From NCBI GenBank assembly GCA_027382625.1, contig JAJKFJ010021684.1, positions 54,683-118,682 of the forward strand: a stretch of DNA of 64,000 nt, written 5' to 3'. Both the position numbers and the translations under genes were made by a program. The notes under the pieces were generated by a model. That model did no database searches. It worked only from the letters and a program-made list of their open reading frames with translations, and was not told where the DNA came from. Positions 47,601 to 57,100 of the stretch are shown piece by piece. Positions within the stretch are counted from its first letter, which is position 1; each line of letters begins with the position of its first letter. Origin of the DNA: Tetmemena sp. SeJ-2015 (lineage: Eukaryota; Ciliophora; Spirotrichea; Sporadotrichida; Oxytrichidae).

Positions 47601-50060
47601 AAATTTTGGGCTAAAGTCTTAAGTTTTGTGCTTCATTATTATGAAATGTGCTATTGATTTAATGTTTAAGCATTCGGTAGTTCGATTTCAGAAGGATGAA
47701 TCTCAAAAGTAAAATTTTGTTAATAATTTAGCTAGATTACTAGTCATGGTGGGCACTAAGAAAGGCTTGATGTGTGAGAAAAGAGGAAAAGATTTACTAT
47801 GCGTAAATTTTTTTATCTTGACTGCCTACAATTTGAAATCGTAATTAAGAGTCATAACCTTAATATAGATAAGTAAGATGAGATTTCTAATTAAAAAAGG
47901 AGTCTCTATATTTAACTTCACCTTGAAGTCTTCAATAATTAATCCATAATAATTAAAAAAATTATATAAATAGATTGAATAAGAATAAAATAAAATGCCA
48001 TAGATTCTAATTATTTAATTATTAAAGAGGTCGTTTAGGAATCGTCAATAGTATTGAAAAAGGTTATTCTTTCACCATAATCAATCAATTAATTTTTTTA
48101 AATAAGGTCTATTTTTAATATTTTCATTATAGGTTTAAAAATTTAATGGATTAGAGGATTGTTAAAAAGAATGTATTTTAAAAAGATCTGATGGTTTAAT
48201 TAATAAAGCCATCTCTTTTAATTTATAACTCTAGATTTTTAATTGCTATTTTGAGACTAACTAATAGATTTCATTTTCCTTTTTTTAAAATTTCCCTTTT
48301 TTATTTTCAAACTTTTCCTCTTTTCAAAATTTCTTCCGGGTTAAATTTAAAATTTTTCATCCCCTTTTTCTTCTCGTCATCTTAAATATCTCTTTAAAAT
48401 ATTTTTTACTTTTGCTATTACTACTGTTTCTATTGCTATTGCTGTTGCTGCTATATATATTTGCCAGAAAAAAAATTTAAAAAAGAGTTTTACCTGTGGG
48501 TTCGAACCTAGGAGCAAAAATTGATAATCTAGGCGTTAACCATCAGAACATCAAGTCTTCCATCAGCGTCTACTATTTAATTTATCTCAAATATCTCTTA
48601 CCTCCGATTCTGCATTCGTATTCATCCTATAATAATTTTTTAAATCATAGTCTATAGCAAAATGTGCTTTGTGGGGGTAAGTTTTAACTATTATAAAGTA
48701 TAAATTAAAATTATAAAAATTTACTATAAAAATGCCTTCAATAATATGAAGATTTATACTGTATTTTAAAGTTCATGAATTATCCAAATATCTGTTTATT
48801 AAAAGAAAATGGCAATTTCAACATCTTAGAATACTTTAATTCTCATTTATAAATTAACTTCCATAGGAGTTATATTCTTTCAGTGCGAGTACAAGTTTAG
48901 AAAAAAAAATTTAAGATAAACTATAAATTTTAAGTCAATAGTTTTAAGTATAAAAAAAACTAGCGTTTCCATTTTTAGAACTTTGAAGGGCAAAGAGACC
49001 AAATTTTAAAATAAAATCTTTCCTTTTAAAAAAATTTTTTTTATTTTTAAAATTTTTTAAAATTTTTTTTTTTAATAATAAAATTTTTCTAATGTTAATA
49101 ATATGTAACAAACTTCCTCCGCTTTAAGGTTGCATTGAGAAAAATATTTGAGAAGTTTACTCTGAGATTATGAAATTTTAATAGCTATAAGATGCTAGAA
49201 CTGGAGTATTTGATAATAACTTTCATAAAACCTCCTTTTTAACTATCAATATACGGTTGATTTATTTTTAAATAAAATGAAAACAATTACTTGTTTATAA
49301 CTTGCAAAATTAAACAGAATTATTAAAGAAATTTTTGTGTTTTGTTAAGCTATTTATGTAATATATCGCAATCTTTTTTTTTTAAATTAATATATTAAGA
49401 TGATGATGTTGATCACGAATTCCAATAACTATAATTTATTGTCTTTAAACCAAACGTGCATTGTATTAATGTGAATTTTTTGCCAGGATCTATAATATAT
49501 TATTGAATGTGAATTCCTTATATCCTTAATGCAGTGCACTCGGTTATATTTACTGTTTTATATTAGTGAAGAATTTTATGGAGTGTCTTTATATCTATTT
49601 AATTTTATTTGTATAAGAAAGCTTTATTAATCGTGAAAACCATTTTAGCAATAATGTATACTATCAAGACATCCATTTACGTATTTAGTCGAGTATCATT
49701 AAAAATCCAAGTGCTCTCATTAATAGTTTATTTATCAAATGAGTGTTATACATCTTCAGAGTGAACTAGTTAGTTTAGCCTATACATTTACACATAAAAT
49801 AATTAGAGACCCTCTTCTCTGAACAACTCGACAAAGTTTATACTGGGATAGTTTGAATTTTATGGAATTTTTTCACCAGCAGCAGCAAAGAATCCATAGT
49901 AACGACTGCTATTGAATGGATTTATTGAAAATGCTTTGTAGTAACTATCAAAAAATTATATATTTAATCAACTCTTTAGCTTCCCATTTCGTTGAAAAAT
50001 AGCATTCTTGGCAATTGACTGCCAAAGCAGACTTCTTGCAGATTGAAGCTTTGAAAACAA
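35677..50060 (-). CDS. Cadg-domain multi-pass membrane protein, paralogue unit 3
   Basis: Same block order. About 50.06-49.98 kb (NLQEVCFGSQLPRM), 49.95-49.81 (YYGFFAAAGEKIP), 49.2-49.1, 46.56-46.44 (SYAYKFYLYN; DSYFIDQ), 44.66-44.58 (PSSYNALFQVTDL), 43.28-43.19 (SVYSAVSPNPRSD), 43.08-42.98 (LYLNISNPKF), 41.86-41.77 (SLYEDNYYFSNEFTYD), 41.46-41.25, 40.2-40.1, 40.0-39.54, 39.3-38.8 (SYELKVDIQDSK), 38.78-38.4, 38.2-38.06 (LLIFLLLAILIGLFFK), 37.72-36.98 (PYSDKVKIKDFVMDGETK), and the tail to TGA 35677-35679. A frame slip in the A run before that TGA probably truncates it, since units 1 and 2 read on. Inserts include a 997-bp transposon and SINE-like copies. The start codon is not identified. Confidence 0.7.
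36435..36660. repeat. Possible remnant of the foldback family in unit 3
   Basis: Contains AAAAGAAAATCGTCAAAG and TTTTTAGAGCATTTATTTTT, which resemble one arm of the 54.3-kb foldback. It sits at the corresponding place in the C-terminal tail region of the paralogue. No paired arm is left. Confidence 0.35.
37724..38058 (-). other. Intron candidate in unit 3, 335 nt
   Basis: GTATAGCC to TTCTTTAG between KKK and VRQH. Splicing creates TAG = Gln and keeps frame. Same site as in the other units. Confidence 0.55.
40421..40560 (+). repeat. SINE-like repeat family 2
   Basis: GGGATGAATACGAAAGGG, then GGGGGTAAGAGAT, then a tRNA-like pair of boxes: GATCAGCTAGTAAC and AAGTTTGAATCCC. It ends near CATAAATAACAAA. 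Inserted in unit 3 between coding blocks. A more divergent copy lies at about 42.07-42.19 kb with GAGAGTTCAAATCTC as its B-box region. Confidence 0.55.
41337..41356 (-). other. 20-bp IES in unit 3, pointer TCATT
   Basis: AATGA on plus (41332-41336, 41352-41356). Excision restores AISFISLLDYENS. Same site as the 23-bp IES in unit 1 and the 19-bp IES in unit 4. Confidence 0.88.
42255..42650 (+). repeat. SINE-like repeat family 1
   Basis: GAGTTGCAAAATGTTGGCCG, possible B box CGTGTTCGATAAT, then a middle shared with the copy at 61.9 kb (CCAAGTTCAAAAACCTAT-like), and a tail TTTTTTTATTAAATTCTACGC. Confidence 0.6.
43291..44287. mobile_element. 997-bp transposon with ~50-bp TIRs and 8-bp target duplication
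   Basis: Both ends read inward AGGTAATGCTATTGAATTTG and match for about 50 bases with one or two mismatches. TAATATTA flanks both sides (43283-43290, 44288-44295). Units 2 and 4 have the empty site: CTCGATAATATTATAAATTC in unit 4. An 8-bp duplication suits hAT-type elements, but the duplication is itself a palindrome, so its length is slightly ambiguous. Inside, the minus strand carries long open frames (one Lys/Arg/Asn-rich, about 90 codons at 43.69-43.96 kb). I recognise no transposase, so it may be non-autonomous. It is inserted just upstream, in coding sense, of the SVYSAVSP block of unit 3. Confidence 0.9.
45410..45500. other. A/T homopolymer low-complexity patch
   Basis: Runs of T and A with almost no other base. 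See the patch at 5.4 kb for the wider pattern. Confidence 0.6.
46840..47220 (-). repeat. SINE-like repeat family 1
   Basis: Reverse-oriented copy like the one at 8.34-8.72 kb, sharing TTCCTTGCAACTTTTG, GAGTTATAA and TCAATCACCGATTT. Lies in unit 3 between coding blocks. Confidence 0.6.
47230..48290. other. Interior of unit 3 without recognised blocks
   Basis: Slightly GC-richer than its surroundings around 47.5-47.8 kb, but no coding block or RNA gene recognised. Confidence 0.3.
48290..48635 (-). repeat. SINE-like repeat family 2 with tRNA-like box
   Basis: Reading minus: GGATGAATACGAATGCAG, GGAGGTAAGAGATAT, GATGGTTAACGCC, then GGTTCGAACCC (48498-48508) as a perfect-looking B box. A short T run and AGCAGCAACAGCAATAGC triplets follow. 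Close relative of the copy at 31.3-31.6 kb. Confidence 0.65.
49952..49971 (-). other. 20-bp IES near the N-terminus of unit 3, pointer TTGAT
   Basis: ATCAA on plus (49947-49951, 49967-49971). Excision joins SQRVD to SYYKAFSINPF. Confidence 0.88.
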
Positions 50061-51720
50061 ATATTAATTTAATTTTAATAAAGAATAAAAATTTAATCAC
50101 TTAAAATAAAGTAGATCGATTTAAAATAGTTAAGATGTAAAAATAAAACCATAAATCGAATTGCCGAAGTGGATTGAGATTTATCATGCTTTAATTAAGA
50201 ATTGCAGCATCTTTGAACTCATTAAAGATTGAAACTAAAATTATTTGTAATGCATCTATTAAGATTCTTGTTTGATCTCCACCAACCACTCTATATTTAT
50301 TTCCTATAGAAATACTAAATTATTATTAAAATAATTAAATACCATTCAGAAAATATCCCCCGCCTCACTAAGTATGATTTATACAGTCGTAACCTATTTA
50401 GCAATACATTCATTTATCAATTATATATTATGTAATAATGTTCTTATAAAAGATATTTTCTTGAAAGAAATTAGCACTCAAACGACATCAGCGGTTTCAA
50501 TGCTTCTGATATGTTTTCTGCACTCAATCGGAACCCCACAATACAGAAACCTTTAAATCTCGCATAATATTATAATAAAGTATTAGTTTTAGTGACTACT
50601 CTCACGAATTATTTTAGGCTCCCTTCAGTTAAATTTTTACCTTTCGTAGAGTTAATTAGAAATTGCGAGAATTCCTATTTTGTTTAAACTCACTAATTAG
50701 GAAATATCCAGGATTGTTGCCGACCATTTCTTTCTTTGCTTTTTGCTTATTTCTATTATAATGTATATTTGATATCATATATCTAAGCATTTTTATATAA
50801 CCAAACCTTTTATAATTTTATAAGAAGGTAAATTTTATTTTTAAATTTTAATTACCTTTTCGTCTTATTAAAATTATAAATAATTTTAATTTTTTTTTAA
50901 TGGAGATTTAAATTTAATTGAAAGAAGATATAGAGTATATAGAAGGATATAATTATTTTGGAGTTTCTCATAAATATTTATTTATTACGAGTAACTATCG
51001 AATCACACATTATCTAATTTAAAAAAATCAAAAATTGGATGATTAAAGTTTTATTTAAAAACTATCAATGACGTAAGAGGTATTGATATTTTAATGTTAA
51101 GATTTGATATTTAAGTTTTCTTATTAATTTATAGTTATGTGTAAGATTTTGTAAATAATTATTTTTGAAGAAGTTTTCTTATATTATATTATATATTCTA
51201 TAAGAAAATAATCACAAATATCTATTGGAATTTAATTTTTAGTAGATATTTTAAGCACTAATGGAAAATATCAATCTATGCCCTTCGTATGCGCTGATAA
51301 TAAGATTGGATACTGAAATTTATAGCAATTCTTCCTAGAATCCATTTGGTAAATAAATTAATATTGCTTTTATCTCCAGCTAAATATAAATAATTGAAAA
51401 TTAAGAAAATAAATACGCATCACAGAGATAAATGAAACATAATTCAATCCTTATTCAACTTTTTCTCCATTCTAACTCATCAATTTAGATTTTAACTTTC
51501 TACTCCAAGCAAAAAGATTAAGGAAATGAGTACTTCTAGCAGATATCATTTCAATTAAATGAATGTTTAATCAACTTAGCAATATAATTTGAAATTTAAT
51601 CGAAAATATTTTTGAGAAACTTGCCTTCTACTTTCATTCCTAATATTATAAAAAAAAAATTATTTAAAGATTTAATCTATAATGAACATTTAATTCTTTT
51701 TTATAAAAAAGTCTATTTAT
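50060..51720. other. Spacer between unit 3 and the transposon relic
   Basis: AT-rich. At about 50.45-50.55 kb the minus strand is open (RLSAENISEALKPLMSFE) and could be a 5' block of unit 3, but I cannot match it to the other units. Nothing else recognised. Confidence 0.3.
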
Positions 51721-51752
51721 ATTTAAATTATATTGATATATTGAGCAATTAA

Positions 51753-52514
51753 AAGTGGAAGCGCAAGAGTTGAGCAACAGGTTCCGAAGCAAGGAAGACC
51801 TCTTCAGGTACCTCACTTAGAAAGGTAAGGAGCTCTCATGCTATGGAGTAACAATATTCTTAGATGGTTTGTTCCTTCCGACAATGTATGGAACACGTTC
51901 CTCAAAGCAATTCTTGCTGATGAGAAGAAAGCTCTCAAAACAATCGATGTCAACATGATGGAGATCCCAAACTATCCTGAGATCTCAGTCACTAATATGT
52001 ATGACGATGCGATGGGAGATCCGGAGGTTGCTCTATTCTTCCTAACAAGGAACAACTCTCAAACAAGTTGCCGGAACGAAGGTTCTTCTTTGGCGTCCTT
52101 GCTACTGTACGTGCAGAGTACCTCAAAGAGATCATTGAAGATGCACACAGGAAGAGATTCTAAGTAGAGGAGAACGACCCAAAGAAGCAAGGAATAGTTA
52201 TCAGCGACGAATGGTTTGAGCAGCTTCAGAAGTATCCCTACTTCTCTAGTAATTTTAGAGTTTAACTGTGTAGAGAAACCTGGCACTGGCATCTACTTAA
52301 TGAAGGAGAGAGCAAAGGTATTCAGAGCACAGAAGCAAAAATACAAGCATCGAGGTGAGCAAGCGTCTATCACTATAACAAACTTAGGGACGACGAGATG
52401 CACATAGATGCGGGAGCAGGTTCGAAGATGAGGAAGCTAGGTCCATGTGCTGGCCCAACAGAAGAGAGAAAGGAACCTCTTAAGAATCCCTTCTTCCCAG
52501 ATAAGCAAAAGTGA
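51753..52514 (+). pseudogene. Accessory ORF of the TBE-like element, frameshifted
   Basis: Pieces in different frames: FRSKEDLFRYLTQKGKE, then FLKAILADEKKALKTIDVN, then KLPERRFFFGVLATVRAEY and DEWFEQLQKYPYFS, then YLMKERAKVFRAQKQKYKHR, then GPTEERKEPLKNPFF, ending at TGA 52512-52514. At least four frameshifts make it non-functional as read. From position and charge it may be the element's roughly 22-kDa protein, whose function I do not know; this identification is from memory of the element family and is inference. Confidence 0.6.
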
Positions 52515-52558
52515 CTTAAGTCAGCATTAAGTTAAGCTTAAATACTTTTCCTAAATAT

Positions 52559-53540
52559 TCACTCTACCTTATCTCGCACAAACTTTGTCTTTCTCTTCTT
52601 CCACTTCTTACAACTACTCACTATTAAATCCTCTGTATCGATAGCTTAATCATGCATCAATGAATAGAGCAGCAGCTTCTTATAGTGTCTCTTAAACTAA
52701 GTTCCAGCAGTAAAACTCAATGCCGTTGAACTCTGGCGAGTATGGAACATTAAAAACAGGAGTGATGTTCAACTCAGCGTATGCCTTCTTCGCTTCCTTT
52801 GTCTTGTGTACGCTGAGGTTGTCAACGATTAGAAAGATCTCACCGTCTGTGATCTTCTCTCTGAGCTTCTTAAGGAACGCAACATTCTGTTCTCGCTTGA
52901 TAGAGCGAGGATGAAGGACATAAGCTTCTAAGCCTGAGTCTTCGCTGATTCATGCAAGTAACGCACTTGTAGTTATATTTACTTTCTACTCGTAAACTTC
53001 TATGTTATCGTGCTTCTTGTACCAACTCTTCTTCATGAAGGTGTTGTGTGTGAACACAGCTTCGTCAGCACATACAAACTTCACGATCCCTCTCACACCT
53101 GAGCAGTGTAAATATATTTCAGATTATTATAATAAAATGGCTTAGTGAAGTCTATAACGCGCTTCACTCGATTCACAGTTTTGTACGTTATGCCATTTCA
53201 ACGATAGATGTTTGCTAAAGTCTACGGAGAGATCTTGAGATAAGGAAACCATCTATGGAAGATCTTCTACTCCAAACTGAAGTGCGCTTAGTGGCGAAGA
53301 GTTTGAGGATCAATCAAATAATTGATGTGCACTTCTTGAAACTTAGAAGTGCGACTGCAGGAACAGCTGCAACTCCTAACTTTCTCATCTGCAAAGCAAC
53401 TTTCAAATGAGAAGAGTATATTAGCGCGCTGGCCACTCTCATCATTTTTTGCGATGGAGTTGATGTTGAGAACTGGCTATATACTGATAGTGATAAGGGT
53501 GACTACATCCATACCTTAGAGTCAAAATGAAACTGAGTAT
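52559..53540 (-). pseudogene. DDE transposase relic (Tc1/mariner superfamily, TBE-like)
   Basis: Order of motifs on minus: helix-turn-helix-like IFHRWFPYLKISPQTLANIY and NGITYKTVNRVKR; first catalytic Asp in CADEAVFT; second Asp in IVDNLSVHK; glutamate in YSPEFNGIEFYC; C-terminus WKKRKTKFVRDKVE, TGA at 52559-52561. The enzyme would cut and join transposon ends. In-frame TGA codons occur just before NGITY and after TTSALLA, and there are frameshifts near 53.12 and 52.70 kb, so it cannot be made as read. All three catalytic acidic residues are still present. Confidence 0.85.
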
Positions 53541-53599
53541 AGGATGGATCATGTAGTTATTTTTGAGTAATTTCGCGTTTGACTCGCATGATTATAAGT

Positions 53600-54150
53600 A
53601 TTAAAAAAGAAATTAATTATACACAACTTATTTTCACTTTCTTATCATATTATGGGTTTTGACTCTGCATGAAAAATAGGCATTAATATAGAGTTCTAGA
53701 ATATATTAATTCCTATTACTTTTATTATTGATTGACGTTGAGAATTAAAGCAAATTTATTCTTCTTATTAATTAAAGTGATCATCTCTTAATTTTCAGGT
53801 TTTTAATTTTAATCATATTTCAAAACATTAACCAATGTATAGAAGTTTCAAGCTTTAATTTCCTATTTAAAAATTCATATTAAATTCATTTTGAAATTTA
53901 TTTAAAAATGTTCATATTATCTTATTTTAATTGCATTTAAAGTATAGTTTCTATTTTAATTAAGAATTCTCATAATTTTTAGGGTTAATAAATTTTCTAA
54001 AACACTTAATTAATAAATTTTATCACTTTTTTAATTTTGGAATTTGAGTAAAGAGATAATGGATTTCTAAAAATTTAAACTATAAATGCATTCAACTTAT
54101 TCAAGCTGGTTCAATATATTCGGTATTTCTTCTTTATCTTAAAATAATTA
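53600..54150. other. Spacer before unit 4
   Basis: AT-rich, no gene recognised. May hold the 3' flank of unit 4. Confidence 0.3.
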
Positions 54151-57100
54151 AAAATAATTTTATCTTTCCTTTTATGTGGCACCAGAAGTCATTTATTTTT
54201 TCAGTTATTAATTTACAGACTTGCGACGTATTTTAAGTTTCTTGTTCGATTTCTCTTGAGAATTAATTGTAGAACTCTTTAATGTCTCTGAATTCACTTG
54301 AGCCAATTTTTAACATTTTAAAATACTTAAAAATATTATATTAAGAATTTAAAAGAAAATTTTTGAAATAACAAGAGAAATACGGAGCAAAAATAACTTA
54401 AGCAAGAGACCATAGTTGTTGAGATGTATGTATTAAATGATGATTTATAAATTTTTAATGACTTTTTTTCTTCTATCTCCACAATTTTCAGAGCGTTTAT
54501 GTTTACTCTCCTCTTTTCAGTTCTTGATAGGAAAATGTGAGTTTAACCACCATGTCTTTCTCGCCATATTTCTGGAGGAAGAAAATCTTTAAATACATTT
54601 TTAGATAAAGATTTTGAACACCTTAGATACTTTTAGTCTTGGATAAGTTCATCAAAGTGAACTACTAATCAAATATTCGCCCGCAGGTTTAAAATGTTTT
54701 TAGAGTAAAAAAGAAGATATTCTTTCTCCAGAAATATGGCGAGACAGACATGGTGGTTAAACTCACTTTTTTTTCTATCGAGAATTGAATATAGGAGACT
54801 AAACATAAACGCTCTAAAATTTGTGAAGATAGAAGAAAACAACAGCAATTAATAATTAATAATATCATCTTTTAATCCATTCATCTCTTCAACTATGGCC
54901 TCTTGCTTTAGTTTTTTTTTGCTCCGTATTTCTCTAGTTATTTAAAAAGATTTCTTTTAAAATCTGAAGTATATTACAGCTTTATTTAGAATGATGGTGA
55001 ATTATGAAGAATTGTAAGTGGTGGCTCATGTGAATAATTTTAGAAATACTTTTTCTGTCTCCTTACCAGAGATGATTTCCTTTTCTCCTTTTTTGGGGAG
55101 TTGGGTTGTGTCATTTCATATTAATCTATTTCTTGAGAGATGGAGAGAGACTAAGAGGGCAAGAATATTCCTTAACTACTCTGAATGTCTTCAGTTTTCA
55201 CTTTGGATGCTTGTTTCCTCTTATAGTAAGCCTTGATTTTCAAAAAAATATCCTTCATCAGAGTCAATACCAAGTTAACTTAAAATAATAAGTTTGCAAA
55301 ATTGAATAAAATGCTAAACAGGATCAAGCACAACTATGTCCAGCCCAAATTTGACTTGGTTTCTCCATCCATCACAAAATCTGAATGTTTTATTTTTCTA
55401 ATAAGGCAGCAGTAGACAAAGCAAAAGCAAAAAGCAATACTCATTGAAGATTTCGAGTTTCAAAAAGCTATTAGAGCTAAAGGGTTTGAAATGAATCATG
55501 TACACTAACATCAAAAGCGATAAGTAGATTTACACAAAAATCTGCAAATACGGAAAATCCCATAGGAACACTCTGTTATAGAAAACATCACCCCTTTAAA
55601 AAGTAGAAAAAACAAAACAGAATTAAAAAAATTTAAATTTTTATACCTGTGAAAAATCCAGGTTATTAATAAGAGTTAAAAACTCCTCTGGTCTTTTCTT
55701 AGTTTAAAAGACCTCTGATTTGTAATTAACAGGTAGTTTAAAAAAGATCAATAAAAATTAAATTATTTTACTATTTTGGCAAAATAAAAAAGTTAAGGGA
55801 ATTACTTTTTTAAAACCCATTTTTAGCTTATCTATAAAAAATGTTCACAGTAAAAGTGATTTACCGAATTTAAAGAAATCAAAGCTGCTAAAGAGTAGTT
55901 GAGATATCCTTTTAAATAAATATACTTTCATGATAAGTCTGATATACACATTAAAGAACAGATTCTTCTCAATTTTATCAACTTGTTGTCTCACTCTAAA
56001 GAAGTTAGACAAAAGGATATGATTATATAGTTTAATTAGCTTTCATTTATGAACAATTAGAATCTTAGATTTTATAAAGTCTGATTTATTCAAAGGGAAT
56101 AGCTTAAATTTGGTATATAAAATTCTAAGCATTCTCAAACTAGATTTAATAAAACATAGAAAATCCATATTTTATTTATTGAATTATTTTAAAGTACTAT
56201 AATTAATATTAATTATGTTTACTCAATTAAAATAGAGGAGTTGTGTCAAAGAAGTATTCTGATCATTTATTTATACATGATAAGGGAATTAAAAATATTT
56301 TAAATTAGGTTTATTTAAAAAATAATATAACTTTAATTAAATTGTAAGCTATACTATTTCTTCTTCATAAGAGGCCCTTTAACTGCTTTGAAGAAAAGAC
56401 CGATCAAGATTGCTAACAGAAAGAAGATTAGTAACTTTTATTTTTACTGTCCCAAGTTGTAAACGATGCTATTGGAACTAAAACTTTTAAAGATAGGAAG
56501 AAATTTGCATAAAATACAGTGTATATTTTCAAAAGATATCAAGTTAGCGGAAGTTTTCATCATAACTAGATTTATAAAAATTAATAAAATTATATATTGG
56601 GTTTCTTTCATGATAAAAGAGAGTGTAAATCTAATATACTATTTGGGAATAATCTACAGGCATTTTATTTTAAATGGCTTGAAATATCCACTAAAGTTGT
56701 GAGTAAGGATAAAATATATTGAAGAATAGTAAATTAGCAGGAGCATTTATGTTTAGTAAAGGCAAGTTGACTATTAGTTATAGAGAACTGATGAGTACCC
56801 ACACTTTCTTAAGAGAGAACTTGAAAAATATTGAGAGAAAGACGTTTAGTACAATTACTGAGGTCAATGAATTTTACATGGATGATGCCGTGGTGGTAAG
56901 TTTTTGTTACATTAAAAATTATTTAATTGAATCTCCAAGATCAATTTATGGAGGAATTTAGTGAATGAGTTTATTGCTGTCATCCACTATTTTATAATAA
57001 TTTAATTCCAGAAAAATTTTCAGATAAAAAATAGCCTTTTTGACAACCTATCAACCCTATATGAGCAGATGAACAATTAATAATTTAATTTATTTTTCCA

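Larger units (their letters stand above)
51750..53560. mobile_element. Decayed Tc1/mariner-type (TBE-like) transposon
   Basis: A GC-richer island with two converging broken ORFs: one on plus at 51.75-52.51 kb and a DDE transposase relic on minus at 53.5-52.56 kb. Convergent transposase and accessory ORFs with Gln = TAA/TAG suggest the telomere-bearing elements of spirotrichs. I could not find the C4A4-rich terminal repeats, so the ends are lost or too diverged. About 30 bases similar to its right flank (AGGATGGATNATGTAGT) recur at 62.73 kb, a possible second relic. Confidence 0.75.

Noticed and set aside
56719..56961. 80-residue plus-strand open frame (also seen at 10.84, 22.53 and 38.43 kb) that looks conserved
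   Set aside because: Differences between the four copies are mostly synonymous or conservative in the minus frame (VWVLISSLQLIVNLPLLNI), which fits the membrane region of the Cadg proteins. The plus frame is an antisense shadow.
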